The notes under the pieces: generated by a model
Database searches by the model: none
Told to the model about the DNA's origin: nothing
Seen by the model: only the letters and a program-made list of their open reading frames with translations
In this document: positions 5,831 to 11,951 of the stretch, in pieces
Position numbering within the stretch: the first letter of the stretch is position 1
How the letters are laid out: each line of letters opens with the position of its first letter
Made by a program: the position numbers and the translations under genes
Source of the DNA: an uncultured Erysipelotrichaceae bacterium
Lineage (GTDB): Bacteria; Bacillota_I; Bacilli_A; RFN20; CAG-826
Direction of reading: 5' to 3'
NCBI GenBank assembly: GCA_900321535.1
Contig: ONWJ01000184.1
Coordinates: forward strand, 1-11,951
DNA length: 11,951 nucleotides

Positions 5831-6684
5831 GTGTCGCGCTTGGAAGATATGTCCCGGTGAACAGTTGGGTTCATCGCTTAGACGCGCGAATCAAGATTCT
5901 CGCCACGATTTTAATCATGGTCTGTCTTTTCATGAACTACGCGAATTGGACCATGACTTACTCGATTACCGCGATTCTTGCGTTGATCATCATCGTCTTG
6001 CTTTATTCATGCAGGCTGACGATAGGGCAGGTATTAAGATCGTTCCGCTCCTTGATTTTCATGATCGTGTTTTTGCTCATCGTGTATCTGCTTGTTCCGA
6101 CCGCTAACCCAACACTTCCTTTGGTGTGGAATCTTAACGGGTGGAAAGTCTATTGGGACGCGTTTGCCCAAACCGGAAAGATTTTATTGCGATTAATGCT
6201 GATGATTATGACGACGATGATTCTCACTTCATCGACCAAACCGCTTGATTTGACCTATGCGTTTGAGTGGTATCTTGCACCGTTGAAACTAGTTAGGGCT
6301 CCTGTTCCAGAAATCTCGATGATGATTTCCATTGCCCTCCGCTTCATCCCAACGTTGCTTGAGGATGCCGAACGCGTCATGAAGGCGCAGGCTTCCCGTG
6401 GGGTAGACTTCACCAGAGGTCACTTATGGAGAAGAATCACTGGAATTACCTCGTTGATCATCCCTCTATTTGTCTCTTCCTTCTTGCGGTCAGAAGAACT
6501 CGCCAACGCGATGGAATGCCGCGGCTATGACCCTCGTTTACCTCGTACGAGATACCGCAAGCTTCGCTTCCATTGGTATGACCTCGTCACCTTCTTGTTC
6601 TTTGTTGCCCTTATTGTTGGCTGCGCGATTCTAGCGGCCCGCAACATTGATTTATTTGCCTTGATGGGGGTTTCAGTTTTATGA
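5827..6684 (+). CDS. ecfT: ECF transporter transmembrane scaffold EcfT
   Basis: 285-residue integral membrane protein that couples EcfA1/EcfA2 to S components. Hydrophobic segments lie at about 24-38, 44-61, 75-92, 118-136, 205-219 and 250-270. The two cytoplasmic coupling motifs that sit on the ATPases are visible: A-S-R-G at 189-192 (in KAQASRG) and C-R-G at 231-233 (in AMECRGY). The latter has Cys where many homologues have Ala or Ser. The opening GRYVPVNSWVHRLDARIK is typical of EcfT N-termini. It starts at GTG 5827, backed by AGGAGG at 5813-5818 with 8 bases of spacing, and overlaps the ecfA2 stop; its own stop overlaps truA as ATGA. Length and topology are normal. Confidence 0.93.
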   Translation: MSVALGRYVPVNSWVHRLDARIKILATILIMVCLFMNYANWTMTYSITAILALIIIVLLYSCRLTIGQVLRSFRSLIFMIVFLLIVYLLVPTANPTLPLVWNLNGWKVYWDAFAQTGKILLRLMLMIMTTMILTSSTKPLDLTYAFEWYLAPLKLVRAPVPEISMMISIALRFIPTLLEDAERVMKAQASRGVDFTRGHLWRRITGITSLIIPLFVSSFLRSEELANAMECRGYDPRLPRTRYRKLRFHWYDLVTFLFFVALIVGCAILAARNIDLFALMGVSVL

Positions 6685-7433
6685 AAATCGCTGCAAAAGT
6701 CTCCTATCTTGGTTGCCATTATGCTGGTTTTCAGCGTCAAAAGAACAAGGTTTCCGTTCAAGGGGAGTTGGAAAGAACGTTATCCCAACTCGCTTCTAAA
6801 GAAGTGTTGATACACGGGGCAGGGCGTACCGACGCCGGCGTTTCAGCTCTTGGCCAAGTAGTCTCCTTCGATTACCCAAAGCCCATCAAGAGTCTTGAGG
6901 ATTTCCGTTTCCATTGGAACATGATCCTCCCTGAAGATATTTCGGTGGTAAAGGTGGTTTCGGTGGGAGACGATTTCGATGCTCGTCATTCTTGCATCGG
7001 CAAGAGATACCGTTATCGCTTCTCGGTGGAGGAAAAGCATCCTCTGGAAAACGGGACCTTGGCTTTCCTTGGGAAGCGCTCCTTTGATGAGAAATCATTC
7101 TTTGATGCGATTCGATTATTTGAAGGGGAGCACAACTTCCAAAACTTCACGACCAAAGACCAAGACATCGATGGATTCGTTCGTAAGATTGAGCCCATTC
7201 AATTTCAAAAAGAAAACGGCGTTTACTCTCTCGTCTTAGAATCGAATGGTTTTATGACCTATCAGATTCGCTTTATGGTGGGCAGCGCTTTGAAGGTTGG
7301 CTTTGGCAAGATTGAGTCTTCTATCATCAAGACACATCTTGATTCCACGGCGCGTCATATTTTGCCCTATAAAGCCCCGGCTGAAGGGCTTATCCTAGAA
7401 GAGGTGTTATATGGATCCGATCTTTTTGCATAA
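6681..7433 (+). CDS. truA: tRNA pseudouridine synthase A (TruA)
   Basis: 250-residue enzyme that isomerises uridine to pseudouridine at positions 38-40 of the tRNA anticodon stem-loop. The catalytic block GAGRTDAGVSALGQ is at 46-59, with D51 as the catalytic aspartate; many homologues have His where this one has Ser (DAGV-H-A). The FDARHSCIGKRYRYRF block at 99-114 holds the conserved active-site tyrosine region, and the YQIRFMVG block near the C-terminus is also typical. The ATG at 6681 overlaps the ecfT stop (ATGA), with a GGGGG run 10 bases upstream. The ecfT-truA junction is conserved in Firmicutes, where ribosomal genes rplM-rpsI usually follow; here a PHP-family phosphatase follows instead. 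Its 3' end overlaps that gene by 23 bases. Confidence 0.93.
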   Translation: MKIAAKVSYLGCHYAGFQRQKNKVSVQGELERTLSQLASKEVLIHGAGRTDAGVSALGQVVSFDYPKPIKSLEDFRFHWNMILPEDISVVKVVSVGDDFDARHSCIGKRYRYRFSVEEKHPLENGTLAFLGKRSFDEKSFFDAIRLFEGEHNFQNFTTKDQDIDGFVRKIEPIQFQKENGVYSLVLESNGFMTYQIRFMVGSALKVGFGKIESSIIKTHLDSTARHILPYKAPAEGLILEEVLYGSDLFA

Positions 7434-8217
7434 CTATCATAGCCACACCAAACGCTGCGGACACGCCGAAGGCGAAGACGAAGAATACGTTCTCGCCGCG
7501 ATTGCAAATGGTTTCAAGACCATCGGGTTTTCTGATCACGTCATTCTTCCTGGCGTCGACCAAAAAAGAATGCGTGGTAGCTACGACCAATTAGAGGATT
7601 ACATTGCTTCTGTTTTATCGCTGAAGGCGAAATACAAAGGCCAAATCGATGTCAAGTTGGCGTTTGAATGCGAGTATTTCCATGACTCCTTCTCCGATTA
7701 TTATCGAGAGCTCTTAAGCGAAAGAGGATTCGAATATCTCATCCTTGGTCAGCATTGCTGCTATGACCGCATGTTCAACGCGATGATTTTCTATGGAGAC
7801 ATCGTCTCTAGACGCCAAAGACTAGAACAATATACCAAAGACTTAATTGACGGCATGAGGAGTGGGTTGTTCCTTTATGTCGCTCATCCAGACCTCTTCC
7901 TGCTGTTTTATCGGCAATGGGACGAACACGCTGAAAACGCGGCTAGGAAAATCTGCAAAACAGCCGAGCAATTACGCATCCCTTTAGAACTGAATATGGG
8001 TCGGACGAGAGGGTCTCATCGCGTAGAGCTTTGGGATGAGAACGCGATGATTTATCCTTATCCGAAGTTTTGGGAGATTGTTTCGCAATACAATATCGAT
8101 GTGGTGGTTGGGGTTGATGCCCATTCTCCGAAAGACTATTTCGATTCAGATTACGCGGCTTTTGCAGAGATTTTGAAAAAAATGAACTTGAAATATCGAC
8201 AAAAACTGCCCGTTTGA
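7411..8217 (+). CDS. PHP-domain phosphatase, histidinol-phosphatase (HisJ/HisK) family
   Basis: 268-residue PHP (polymerase and histidinol phosphatase) metal-dependent phosphoesterase. Metal-binding residues of the TIM-barrel-like fold are recognisable: HSH at 10-12, H18 in CGHAEG, DH at 42-43, E86/E88 in FECEYF, H115 in GQHCC, H159 in AHPD, and DAH at 236-238. Family members hydrolyse histidinol phosphate to histidinol in histidine synthesis. No other his gene is in the window, so the true substrate may be another phosphomonoester. Start ATG 7411 follows AGAAGAGG (7397-7404) with 6 bases of spacing, and it lies within the end of truA. It is the last gene of the overlapping operon; no clear terminator follows before the yebC promoter. 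Confidence 0.85.
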   Translation: MDPIFLHNYHSHTKRCGHAEGEDEEYVLAAIANGFKTIGFSDHVILPGVDQKRMRGSYDQLEDYIASVLSLKAKYKGQIDVKLAFECEYFHDSFSDYYRELLSERGFEYLILGQHCCYDRMFNAMIFYGDIVSRRQRLEQYTKDLIDGMRSGLFLYVAHPDLFLLFYRQWDEHAENAARKICKTAEQLRIPLELNMGRTRGSHRVELWDENAMIYPYPKFWEIVSQYNIDVVVGVDAHSPKDYFDSDYAAFAEILKKMNLKYRQKLPV

Positions 8218-8245
8218 TTTATGTGAATTCTACTCAAGATTTATA

Positions 8246-8287
8246 TTTATCTACATTTCCTGCAGTGGTATATTTGTTACACAAATA
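8246..8287 (+). promoter_or_regulatory. yebC promoter with a 17-bp inverted repeat over the start site
   Basis: Extended -10 TGG-TATATT (8266-8274), with a weak -35 TTTATC (8246-8251) 17 bp upstream. The predicted start is near 8281. A perfect inverted repeat, TATTTGTTACACAAATA (8271-8287; 7-bp arms, 3-base centre), overlaps the end of the -10 and the predicted start, the classic place for a repressor site. The ribosome binding site GAAGGAG (8288-8294) follows at once. The repeat is certain; operator function is inferred, and AT-rich DNA makes chance repeats more likely. Confidence 0.5.
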
Positions 8288-8300
8288 GAAGGAGTTTTCC

Positions 8301-9008
8301 ATGGGAAGACATTTCGAAGTGCGCGCCGCCGCAATGGCCGCGACCGCAAAAGCCAAATCGGCAATTTATATGAGGGCGTCGAAGGAAATCTACGCCGCCG
8401 CCAAATCTGGTGACCCAGATCCAGCATCAAACCTCGCTCTCCGTTCCGCGATTGAAAAGTATCGCAAGAGCTGCCCAAGAGACGTCATTGAAAGAGCCAT
8501 CGAAAGAGCCAAAGGCGGAGACGCCGTTGCCTATATCGAAGGCCGCTATGAATTCATGGGCCCAGGCGGATGCAACATCATCGTTGATACCTTGACCGAT
8601 AACGTCAATCGTGCGCTCGTCACCGTGCGTACCATCTGCACCCGCAAAGGCGCGAAGATGGCCTCTGTCGCCTATAACTTCCAGCATCTTGGTGTCCTCA
8701 ATTTCAAAGGCCCAAGCCGTGATGAAGTTGAAGAAGCCTTGATTCTTGGTGAAGTTGATGTCCAAAGCGTCGAAGCCGATGAAGAGGGCAACATCCAGGT
8801 GACCGTGACCCCAAGCGATCTTGAAAAAGCAAAAGAGGTATTAAAAGACCTCAACGTCACCGATTATGATCGTGCGGAGCTCACCATGATGCCAAACGAT
8901 TGGATGGAACTTTCCGAAGAAGATCTTGGAAAGGTTCGTACAATGCTTGGTGAATTGGATGAAGCCGAAGACGTCCAAGCCGTCTATCATAATATCGACA
9001 ATATCTAA
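8301..9008 (+). CDS. YebC/PmpR (TACO1) family protein, YeeN/YeeI-like branch
   Basis: 235 residues, a normal length. The N-terminus MGRHFEVRAAAMAATAKAKS, with KEIYAAAKSGDPDP at 28-41 and N-LAL-AIEK next, is the family signature. The MGR-FEVR opening matches the YeeN/YeeI branch, as opposed to the MAGHSKW type. Further family blocks are DVIERAIERAKGG at 61-73, YEFMGPGGCNIIVDTLTDN at about 82-100 and the acidic C-terminal domain (DVQSVEADEEGNIQV). Members were long annotated as transcription regulators; work on TACO1 and bacterial YebC points instead to a ribosome-associated role in translating difficult (for example proline-rich) stretches. Start ATG 8301 has GAAGGAG 6 bases upstream. It is alone between its own promoter and a terminator at 9026. 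Confidence 0.92.
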   Translation: MGRHFEVRAAAMAATAKAKSAIYMRASKEIYAAAKSGDPDPASNLALRSAIEKYRKSCPRDVIERAIERAKGGDAVAYIEGRYEFMGPGGCNIIVDTLTDNVNRALVTVRTICTRKGAKMASVAYNFQHLGVLNFKGPSRDEVEEALILGEVDVQSVEADEEGNIQVTVTPSDLEKAKEVLKDLNVTDYDRAELTMMPNDWMELSEEDLGKVRTMLGELDEAEDVQAVYHNIDNI

Positions 9009-9025
9009 TCCATTTTGGAAGAAGC

Positions 9026-9055
9026 GAGACCGGCTAAAGCTGGCCTCTTTTCTTA
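9026..9055 (+). terminator. Rho-independent terminator after yebC
   Basis: GAGACCGGCT (9026-9035) pairs with AGCTGGCCTC (9038-9047) with one A-C mismatch and one G-U pair, followed by TTTTCTT. It lies 17 bases past the yebC TAA. It separates yebC from the amino-sugar operon. Confidence 0.8.
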
Positions 9056-9126
9056 TATATAAATAAGATAATGCATTGGTCTCATACCTTGAATCTGAGT
9101 AGGCTCAAAAAGGCATGTAAACCTTT

Positions 9127-9136
9127 CGTTGCAACG
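9127..9136. promoter_or_regulatory. Palindrome CGTTGCAACG upstream of XRE-glmM, candidate operator
   Basis: A perfect 10-bp palindrome, 84 bases before the XRE-glmM start and 20 bases upstream of the candidate -35. Its core GTTGCA recurs at 9205-9210 next to the ribosome binding site. The following gene encodes an XRE DNA-binding domain; such proteins commonly dimerise on palindromes, so autoregulation is plausible but unproven. Confidence 0.35.
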
Positions 9137-9156
9137 CATCAAAATAAAAACTACCC

Positions 9157-9184
9157 TTGCGGAAAGCCTATTTAAGAGTAATAT
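9157..9184 (+). promoter_or_regulatory. Weak candidate promoter for the XRE-glmM operon
   Basis: TTGCGG (9157-9162), 16-bp spacer, TAATAT (9179-9184), giving a start near 9191 and a leader of about 30 bases. Other possible -10 boxes exist (GATAAT at 9067-9072, which would give a leader of about 140 bases), so the exact promoter is uncertain. The 212-base gap 9009-9220 otherwise holds the yebC terminator and the repeats listed here; no riboswitch or RNA gene was recognised. Confidence 0.3.
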
Positions 9185-9193
9185 ATGCCGCAG

Positions 9194-9210
9194 TGTAACT
9201 ACAAGTTGCA
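9194..9210. repeat. Inverted repeat TGTAACT-aca-AGTTGCA beside the glmM ribosome binding site
   Basis: A 7-bp inverted repeat with one mismatch (T against the expected C) and a 3-base centre, lying between the predicted start site and the AGGAG ribosome binding site (9210-9214). Its right arm shares GTTGCA with the palindrome at 9127-9136. It could be a second half-site pair for a repressor, or a small RNA hairpin next to the ribosome binding site. Confidence 0.35.
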
Positions 9211-9220
9211 GGAGAATTCT

Positions 9221-10858
9221 ATGACTTTAGGAGAGAAAATTACCCACCTCAGAATCGTCAACAACATCCCACAAGAGAGACTTGCGAACACCCTTAACGT
9301 GACGCGTCAATCCATCTCTAAATGGGAATCTGGCGAAACATTGCCCACGATTGACAAGATTCTCGAAATCTCAAAGCTATTCGCCATCAGCACTGACGAA
9401 TTGCTCAACGACGAGATCGTCATCCATCGTGGAATGAAAATCCCAAACACGATTTCTGGGAACACCAAAACCAAATACTTCGGCACTGACGGATTCCGCG
9501 GCGAGGCAAATAAAGTACTCACATGCGATCATGCTTATAAAATCGGCCGTTTCCTCGGCTGGTTCTATGGCAACCAGAAGTTCAACCTTCAAAAACCTGG
9601 TTATCGTCCACGCGTTGTCATTGGTAAAGACACCCGCCGCTCATCTTATATGTTCGAATATGCTTTAGCGGCTGGCTTAGCGGCATCTGGTGCGGAAGTG
9701 TCCTTGATGCACGTTACCACGACCCCAAGCATTTCCTTCATCGTCCGCCAAGATTGCTTCGATTGCGGTGTCATGATCACTGCTTCCCATAACGCCTTCT
9801 ACGATAACGGTATCAAGGTCATCAATTCCAATGGTGAAAAGTTGGAAGATAATGTTGCCTTACTAGCAGAAGCCTACATCGACGGCGATTTGAAGAAATT
9901 AGGCGTTGAAGAGGAAGATCTCCCCTTCGCCACAAGAGAGAACATCGGTTCCATTGTCGATTACACCTCTGGACGTAATCGTTATGTTGGCTACCTCATC
10001 TCCCTTGCCCGTCACTCTATGAAGAACCTTCGTATCGGTCTTGATACCTCCAACGGTGCTTCTTGGATGATCGCGAAGAACGTCTTCGATGCATTAGGTG
10101 CGAAAACCTTCGTCATCAACGACAACCCAGACGGCTTGAACATCAACCTCAATGCTGGCTCCACCCACATCGAAGTTCTCCGCAACTTCGTTAGGGAAAA
10201 CAAACTCGACCTTGGCTTTGCCTTTGATGGAGACTGCGACCGTTGCATTGCAGTCGATGAAAACGGCAATGAAGTTGACGGCGATAAAATCATGTATTTG
10301 CTCGCCATCAAGCTGAAGAGCGAAGGCGCGCTTACCAGAGACACATTGGTCACCACGATCATGTCGAACTCCGGCTTAACCAAAGCATTGAAGCAAGCGG
10401 GAATCGCCAATGTGCAAACCAAAGTCGGTGACCGCTTCGTCTTCGAAGAAATGCAGAAAGAAGGCTATGCCCTCGGTGGTGAGCAATCTGGCCACGTCAT
10501 CATCAAGAAATATGCGACGACTGGTGACGGCATCCTCACTGCGATCATGGTCACTGAAGAAGTGCTTTCTAGAAAAGAGAAGCTCTCCAAACTCGTCGCT
10601 CCGGTCAAATTACTTCCACAGAGAACCAAATCCGTCCGTGTCACCGATAAAGCGGCGACCGTCAATGATGAAGCGGTTCAAGCGAAGTTTGCTGAAGTGA
10701 ATAAGAAGATCGGCGACAATGGCCGCGCTCTTCTCCGCGAATCTGGCACCGAGCCAGTGATTCGTATCATGCTCGAATGCCCAACGATTGAAGAATGCGA
10801 CGAATATATCGATAAGATCTATGACGTCATCAAGAAACGGGGGTATCTCAGTGAATAA
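9221..10858 (+). CDS. glmM: XRE helix-turn-helix / phosphoglucosamine mutase (GlmM) fusion
   Basis: 545 residues, about 100 longer than ordinary GlmM. Residues 1-64 form a complete XRE/HTH_3 domain (LGEKITHLR, then QERLANTLNVTRQSISKWE with WESGE at 35-39, then FAISTDELL). A linker at about 65-83 leads into full-length GlmM: KYFGTDGFRG at 85-94, catalytic phosphoserine loop TASHN with S189, metal loop DGDCDR at 336-341, sugar-binding GGEQSGH at 419-425, and phosphate-binding RESGTEP at 506-512. GlmM interconverts GlcN-6-P and GlcN-1-P for UDP-GlcNAc and peptidoglycan synthesis. All catalytic motifs are intact. Start ATG 9221 follows AGGAG (9210-9214) with 6 bases of spacing; an in-frame ATG at 9185 lacks one. 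M72 (ATG 9434) could start a domain-free GlmM but has no properly spaced ribosome binding site. It leads an operon with a GlmU-like protein and nagB. A regulatory role for the XRE part is inferred. Confidence 0.92.
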   Translation: MTLGEKITHLRIVNNIPQERLANTLNVTRQSISKWESGETLPTIDKILEISKLFAISTDELLNDEIVIHRGMKIPNTISGNTKTKYFGTDGFRGEANKVLTCDHAYKIGRFLGWFYGNQKFNLQKPGYRPRVVIGKDTRRSSYMFEYALAAGLAASGAEVSLMHVTTTPSISFIVRQDCFDCGVMITASHNAFYDNGIKVINSNGEKLEDNVALLAEAYIDGDLKKLGVEEEDLPFATRENIGSIVDYTSGRNRYVGYLISLARHSMKNLRIGLDTSNGASWMIAKNVFDALGAKTFVINDNPDGLNINLNAGSTHIEVLRNFVRENKLDLGFAFDGDCDRCIAVDENGNEVDGDKIMYLLAIKLKSEGALTRDTLVTTIMSNSGLTKALKQAGIANVQTKVGDRFVFEEMQKEGYALGGEQSGHVIIKKYATTGDGILTAIMVTEEVLSRKEKLSKLVAPVKLLPQRTKSVRVTDKAATVNDEAVQAKFAEVNKKIGDNGRALLRESGTEPVIRIMLECPTIEECDEYIDKIYDVIKKRGYLSE

Positions 10859-11525
10859 GCTCAATATCACGGTGAAAGAACTCTTCGAAGAATGCCCAAT
10901 TCCATTCCTTAAAAAGGACTTCGAAGAAGTGACTTATCCCTGGGAGTTGCTCCCAAAAATCAAGACGATCGTTGCAAGAGAAATCGAAAAAGGACTTGAA
11001 GGTTATACCGAAATCGAGCCAGGCGTCTTCGTTGGAGAAAACGTTAAAATCGCGAAAACCGCGACCATCGAAGCCCCTGCGATCATCGGTAGTGGAACCG
11101 AGCTTCGCCCAGGCGCTTACCTTAGGGGAAACGTCATCATCGGCGAGAACTGCGTGGTCGGGAATTCCAGTGAATTAAAGAACTGCATCCTCCTCTATCA
11201 CGTGCAGGTTCCTCATTACAATTACGTTGGTGACTCCATCTTAGGAAGCCATAGCCACATGGGCGCGGGATCCATCTGCTCGAATTTGAAAAGCGGTGGT
11301 TCGAACATCGTGATTCATGGCGACAAAGAATATGTCACTGGTTTACGAAAGATTGGTGCGATCTTAGGGGATCACGCGGATATCGGTTGCGGATCAGTCC
11401 TCAATCCTGGCACCATCGTCGGGAAGAACACACAGGTTTATCCTCTCAGCATGTTAAGAGGATGCTTCCCGGAAAATTCTATTGTGAAAGAAAATCGCGT
11501 TGTTGTTGCAAAAGAAGAAAGGTAA
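10851..11525 (+). CDS. Stand-alone GlmU-like left-handed beta-helix acyltransferase
   Basis: 224 residues from GTG 10851, overlapping the glmM stop by 8 bases, with GGGGG at 10839-10843 giving 7 bases of spacing; an ATG farther upstream at 10788 would lie deep within glmM. After an N-terminal segment with TYPWELLPKI (28-37), residues about 55-215 consist of hexapeptide (I/V-G-x-x) repeats forming a left-handed beta-helix. The pattern follows the acetyltransferase half of GlmU: LRPGA at 85-89, ELK at 108-110, PHYNYVGDS at 121-129 and GAGSICSN at 138-145. By hand alignment H122, R86, K110 and Y125 match E. coli GlmU H363, R333, K351 and Y366, residues of its GlcN-1-P acetylation site. The GlmU uridylyltransferase half is absent. 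In databases such proteins are often labelled UDP-GlcNAc pyrophosphorylase. Context between glmM and nagB supports acetylation of GlcN-1-P, but no activity is proven. Confidence 0.8.
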   Translation: MNKLNITVKELFEECPIPFLKKDFEEVTYPWELLPKIKTIVAREIEKGLEGYTEIEPGVFVGENVKIAKTATIEAPAIIGSGTELRPGAYLRGNVIIGENCVVGNSSELKNCILLYHVQVPHYNYVGDSILGSHSHMGAGSICSNLKSGGSNIVIHGDKEYVTGLRKIGAILGDHADIGCGSVLNPGTIVGKNTQVYPLSMLRGCFPENSIVKENRVVVAKEER

Positions 11526-11529
11526 AAAA

Positions 11530-11951
11530 ATGAAAGTCATTGTTGGAAACGAAGATTACATCTCCGAGTTGATTGCCGAAGAATTTATCAAACAAGTTAA
11601 CGCCAAACCAAATTCCGTTCTTGGTCTTGCCACTGGCACCTCGCCGCTTAAGGTCTATGCGAACATGGTGAAAGCCAACAAAGAAGGCCGCGTCTCGTTC
11701 AAAGACGTCGCTACCTTCAACCTCGACGAATATATCGGTCTAGAAGGAACGCACAACCAATCCTATCGCTACTTTATGAACGATAACCTCTTCAATCACA
11801 TTGATATCGATAAAGCCAAAACCCATGTTCTTAAAGGCGTTGGGGATTATGTCGCTTATATGAATCAATATGATGATGAGATTGCTTCCTTCGGTGGCAT
11901 CGATCTTCAGATTCTTGGCATTGGAAGCGATGGACACATTGCCTTCAATGA
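11530..11951 (+). CDS. nagB: Glucosamine-6-phosphate deaminase NagB, 5' part only
   Basis: The first 140 residues are visible; the gene runs off the window end. ATG 11530 lies 4 bases after the previous stop, with GAAAGG at 11517-11522 and 7 bases of spacing. Family motifs are clear: phosphate-binding GLATGTSPL at 32-40, FNLDEYIGL at 63-71 with D66 matching the catalytic Asp72 region of E. coli NagB, HNQSYR at 75-80, and GIGSDGHIAFN at 130-140 containing D134 and catalytic H136. NagB reversibly converts GlcN-6-P and water to fructose-6-P and ammonia. Usually catabolic, it is placed here downstream of GlmM and a GlmU-like protein. It could therefore either drain GlcN-6-P or, at high ammonia, supply it. 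The C-terminal part, including any lid, is outside the window. Confidence 0.93.
   Translation, partial: MKVIVGNEDYISELIAEEFIKQVNAKPNSVLGLATGTSPLKVYANMVKANKEGRVSFKDVATFNLDEYIGLEGTHNQSYRYFMNDNLFNHIDIDKAKTHVLKGVGDYVAYMNQYDDEIASFGGIDLQILGIGSDGHIAFN

Noticed and set aside
5808..6107. 99-codon + strand frame overlapping the ecfA2/ecfT junction
   Set aside because: It overlaps the real ecfT start in another frame. The product is His/Arg/Asp-rich with no domain, and the AGGAGG site at 5813 serves ecfT.
8427..8765. 112-codon antisense frame within yebC
   Set aside because: Opposite a conserved YebC core, no initiation signals and no family resemblance.
9071..9175. 34-codon frame in the yebC to glmM gap (ATG 9071 to TAA 9175)
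   Set aside because: It spans much of the gap but has no ribosome binding site, its start overlaps a possible -10 box, and it covers the palindrome and promoter candidates. No sign of coding constraint beyond being open.
9185..9220. Upstream ATG at 9185 as the start of the XRE-GlmM protein
   Set aside because: It would add 12 residues that do not resemble an XRE N-terminus and has no ribosome binding site; ATG 9221 has AGGAG at good spacing and begins the domain exactly.
9434..9436. Internal ATG (M72) as the true GlmM start, making the XRE part a separate upstream gene
   Set aside because: There is no stop between the two parts and no properly spaced ribosome binding site before 9434; GGA abuts the ATG directly. 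A minor internal start cannot be excluded.
10012..10422. 136-codon antisense frame within glmM
   Set aside because: It lies opposite strongly conserved GlmM motifs, has no recognisable domain and no promoter or ribosome binding site; it is a codon-bias shadow.
1..11951. Mobile elements, CRISPR arrays, tRNA or rRNA genes, phage or defence genes
   Set aside because: No transposase motifs, regularly spaced repeats, tRNA-like cloverleaf or rRNA sequence were seen; the genes are core metabolism, transport and translation.

Overview
The window looks like a chromosomal segment of a Bacillota (Firmicutes) bacterium, most likely Bacilli/Erysipelotrichia or a related lineage near the Mollicutes. The evidence is strong AGGAGG-type ribosome binding sites, very tight gene packing, the Firmicutes order ecfA1-ecfA2-ecfT-truA, Firmicutes-type YebC and XRE proteins, and moderate GC. 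TGA is used as a stop (folC, GH13, dCMP deaminase, ecfA1 and others) and Trp is TGG, so this is the standard bacterial code and not the Mycoplasma code. All genes are on the + strand. No RNA gene, insertion sequence, CRISPR array or phage gene was seen.

Layout. (1) 1-1473: the 3' end of smpB, overlapped by a FolC-family ligase, overlapped in turn by a 57-residue single-pass membrane protein. (2) 1523-1762: a compact, self-contained transcription unit with promoter, ribosome binding site, a 42-codon acidic reading frame and an intrinsic terminator. (3) 1775-3443: a GH13 alpha-glucosidase, apparently translated from a leaderless mRNA, with a perfect hairpin at its stop codon. (4) 3453-8217: a seven-gene operon with every junction overlapping: dCMP deaminase, a small two-helix membrane protein, EcfA1, EcfA2, EcfT, TruA and a PHP-family phosphatase. 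It combines an ECF vitamin-transporter energizing module with nucleotide and RNA housekeeping enzymes. (5) 8246-9055: a monocistronic yebC unit with an operator-like inverted repeat over its start site and its own terminator. (6) 9127 to the window end: an amino-sugar operon made of a phosphoglucosamine mutase fused to an N-terminal XRE DNA-binding domain, a stand-alone GlmU-like left-handed beta-helix protein, and the start of nagB.

The most unusual object is the XRE-GlmM fusion. A DNA-binding domain sits in the same polypeptide as the enzyme that makes glucosamine-1-phosphate, heading an operon that could run fructose-6-P to GlcN-6-P to GlcN-1-P to an acetylated product, with palindromes in the leader that are candidate autoregulatory sites. 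Most of the rest is ordinary core genome. Secondary points of interest are the orphan microprotein unit, the leaderless GH13 gene, and operator-like repeats at the dCMP deaminase and yebC promoters.
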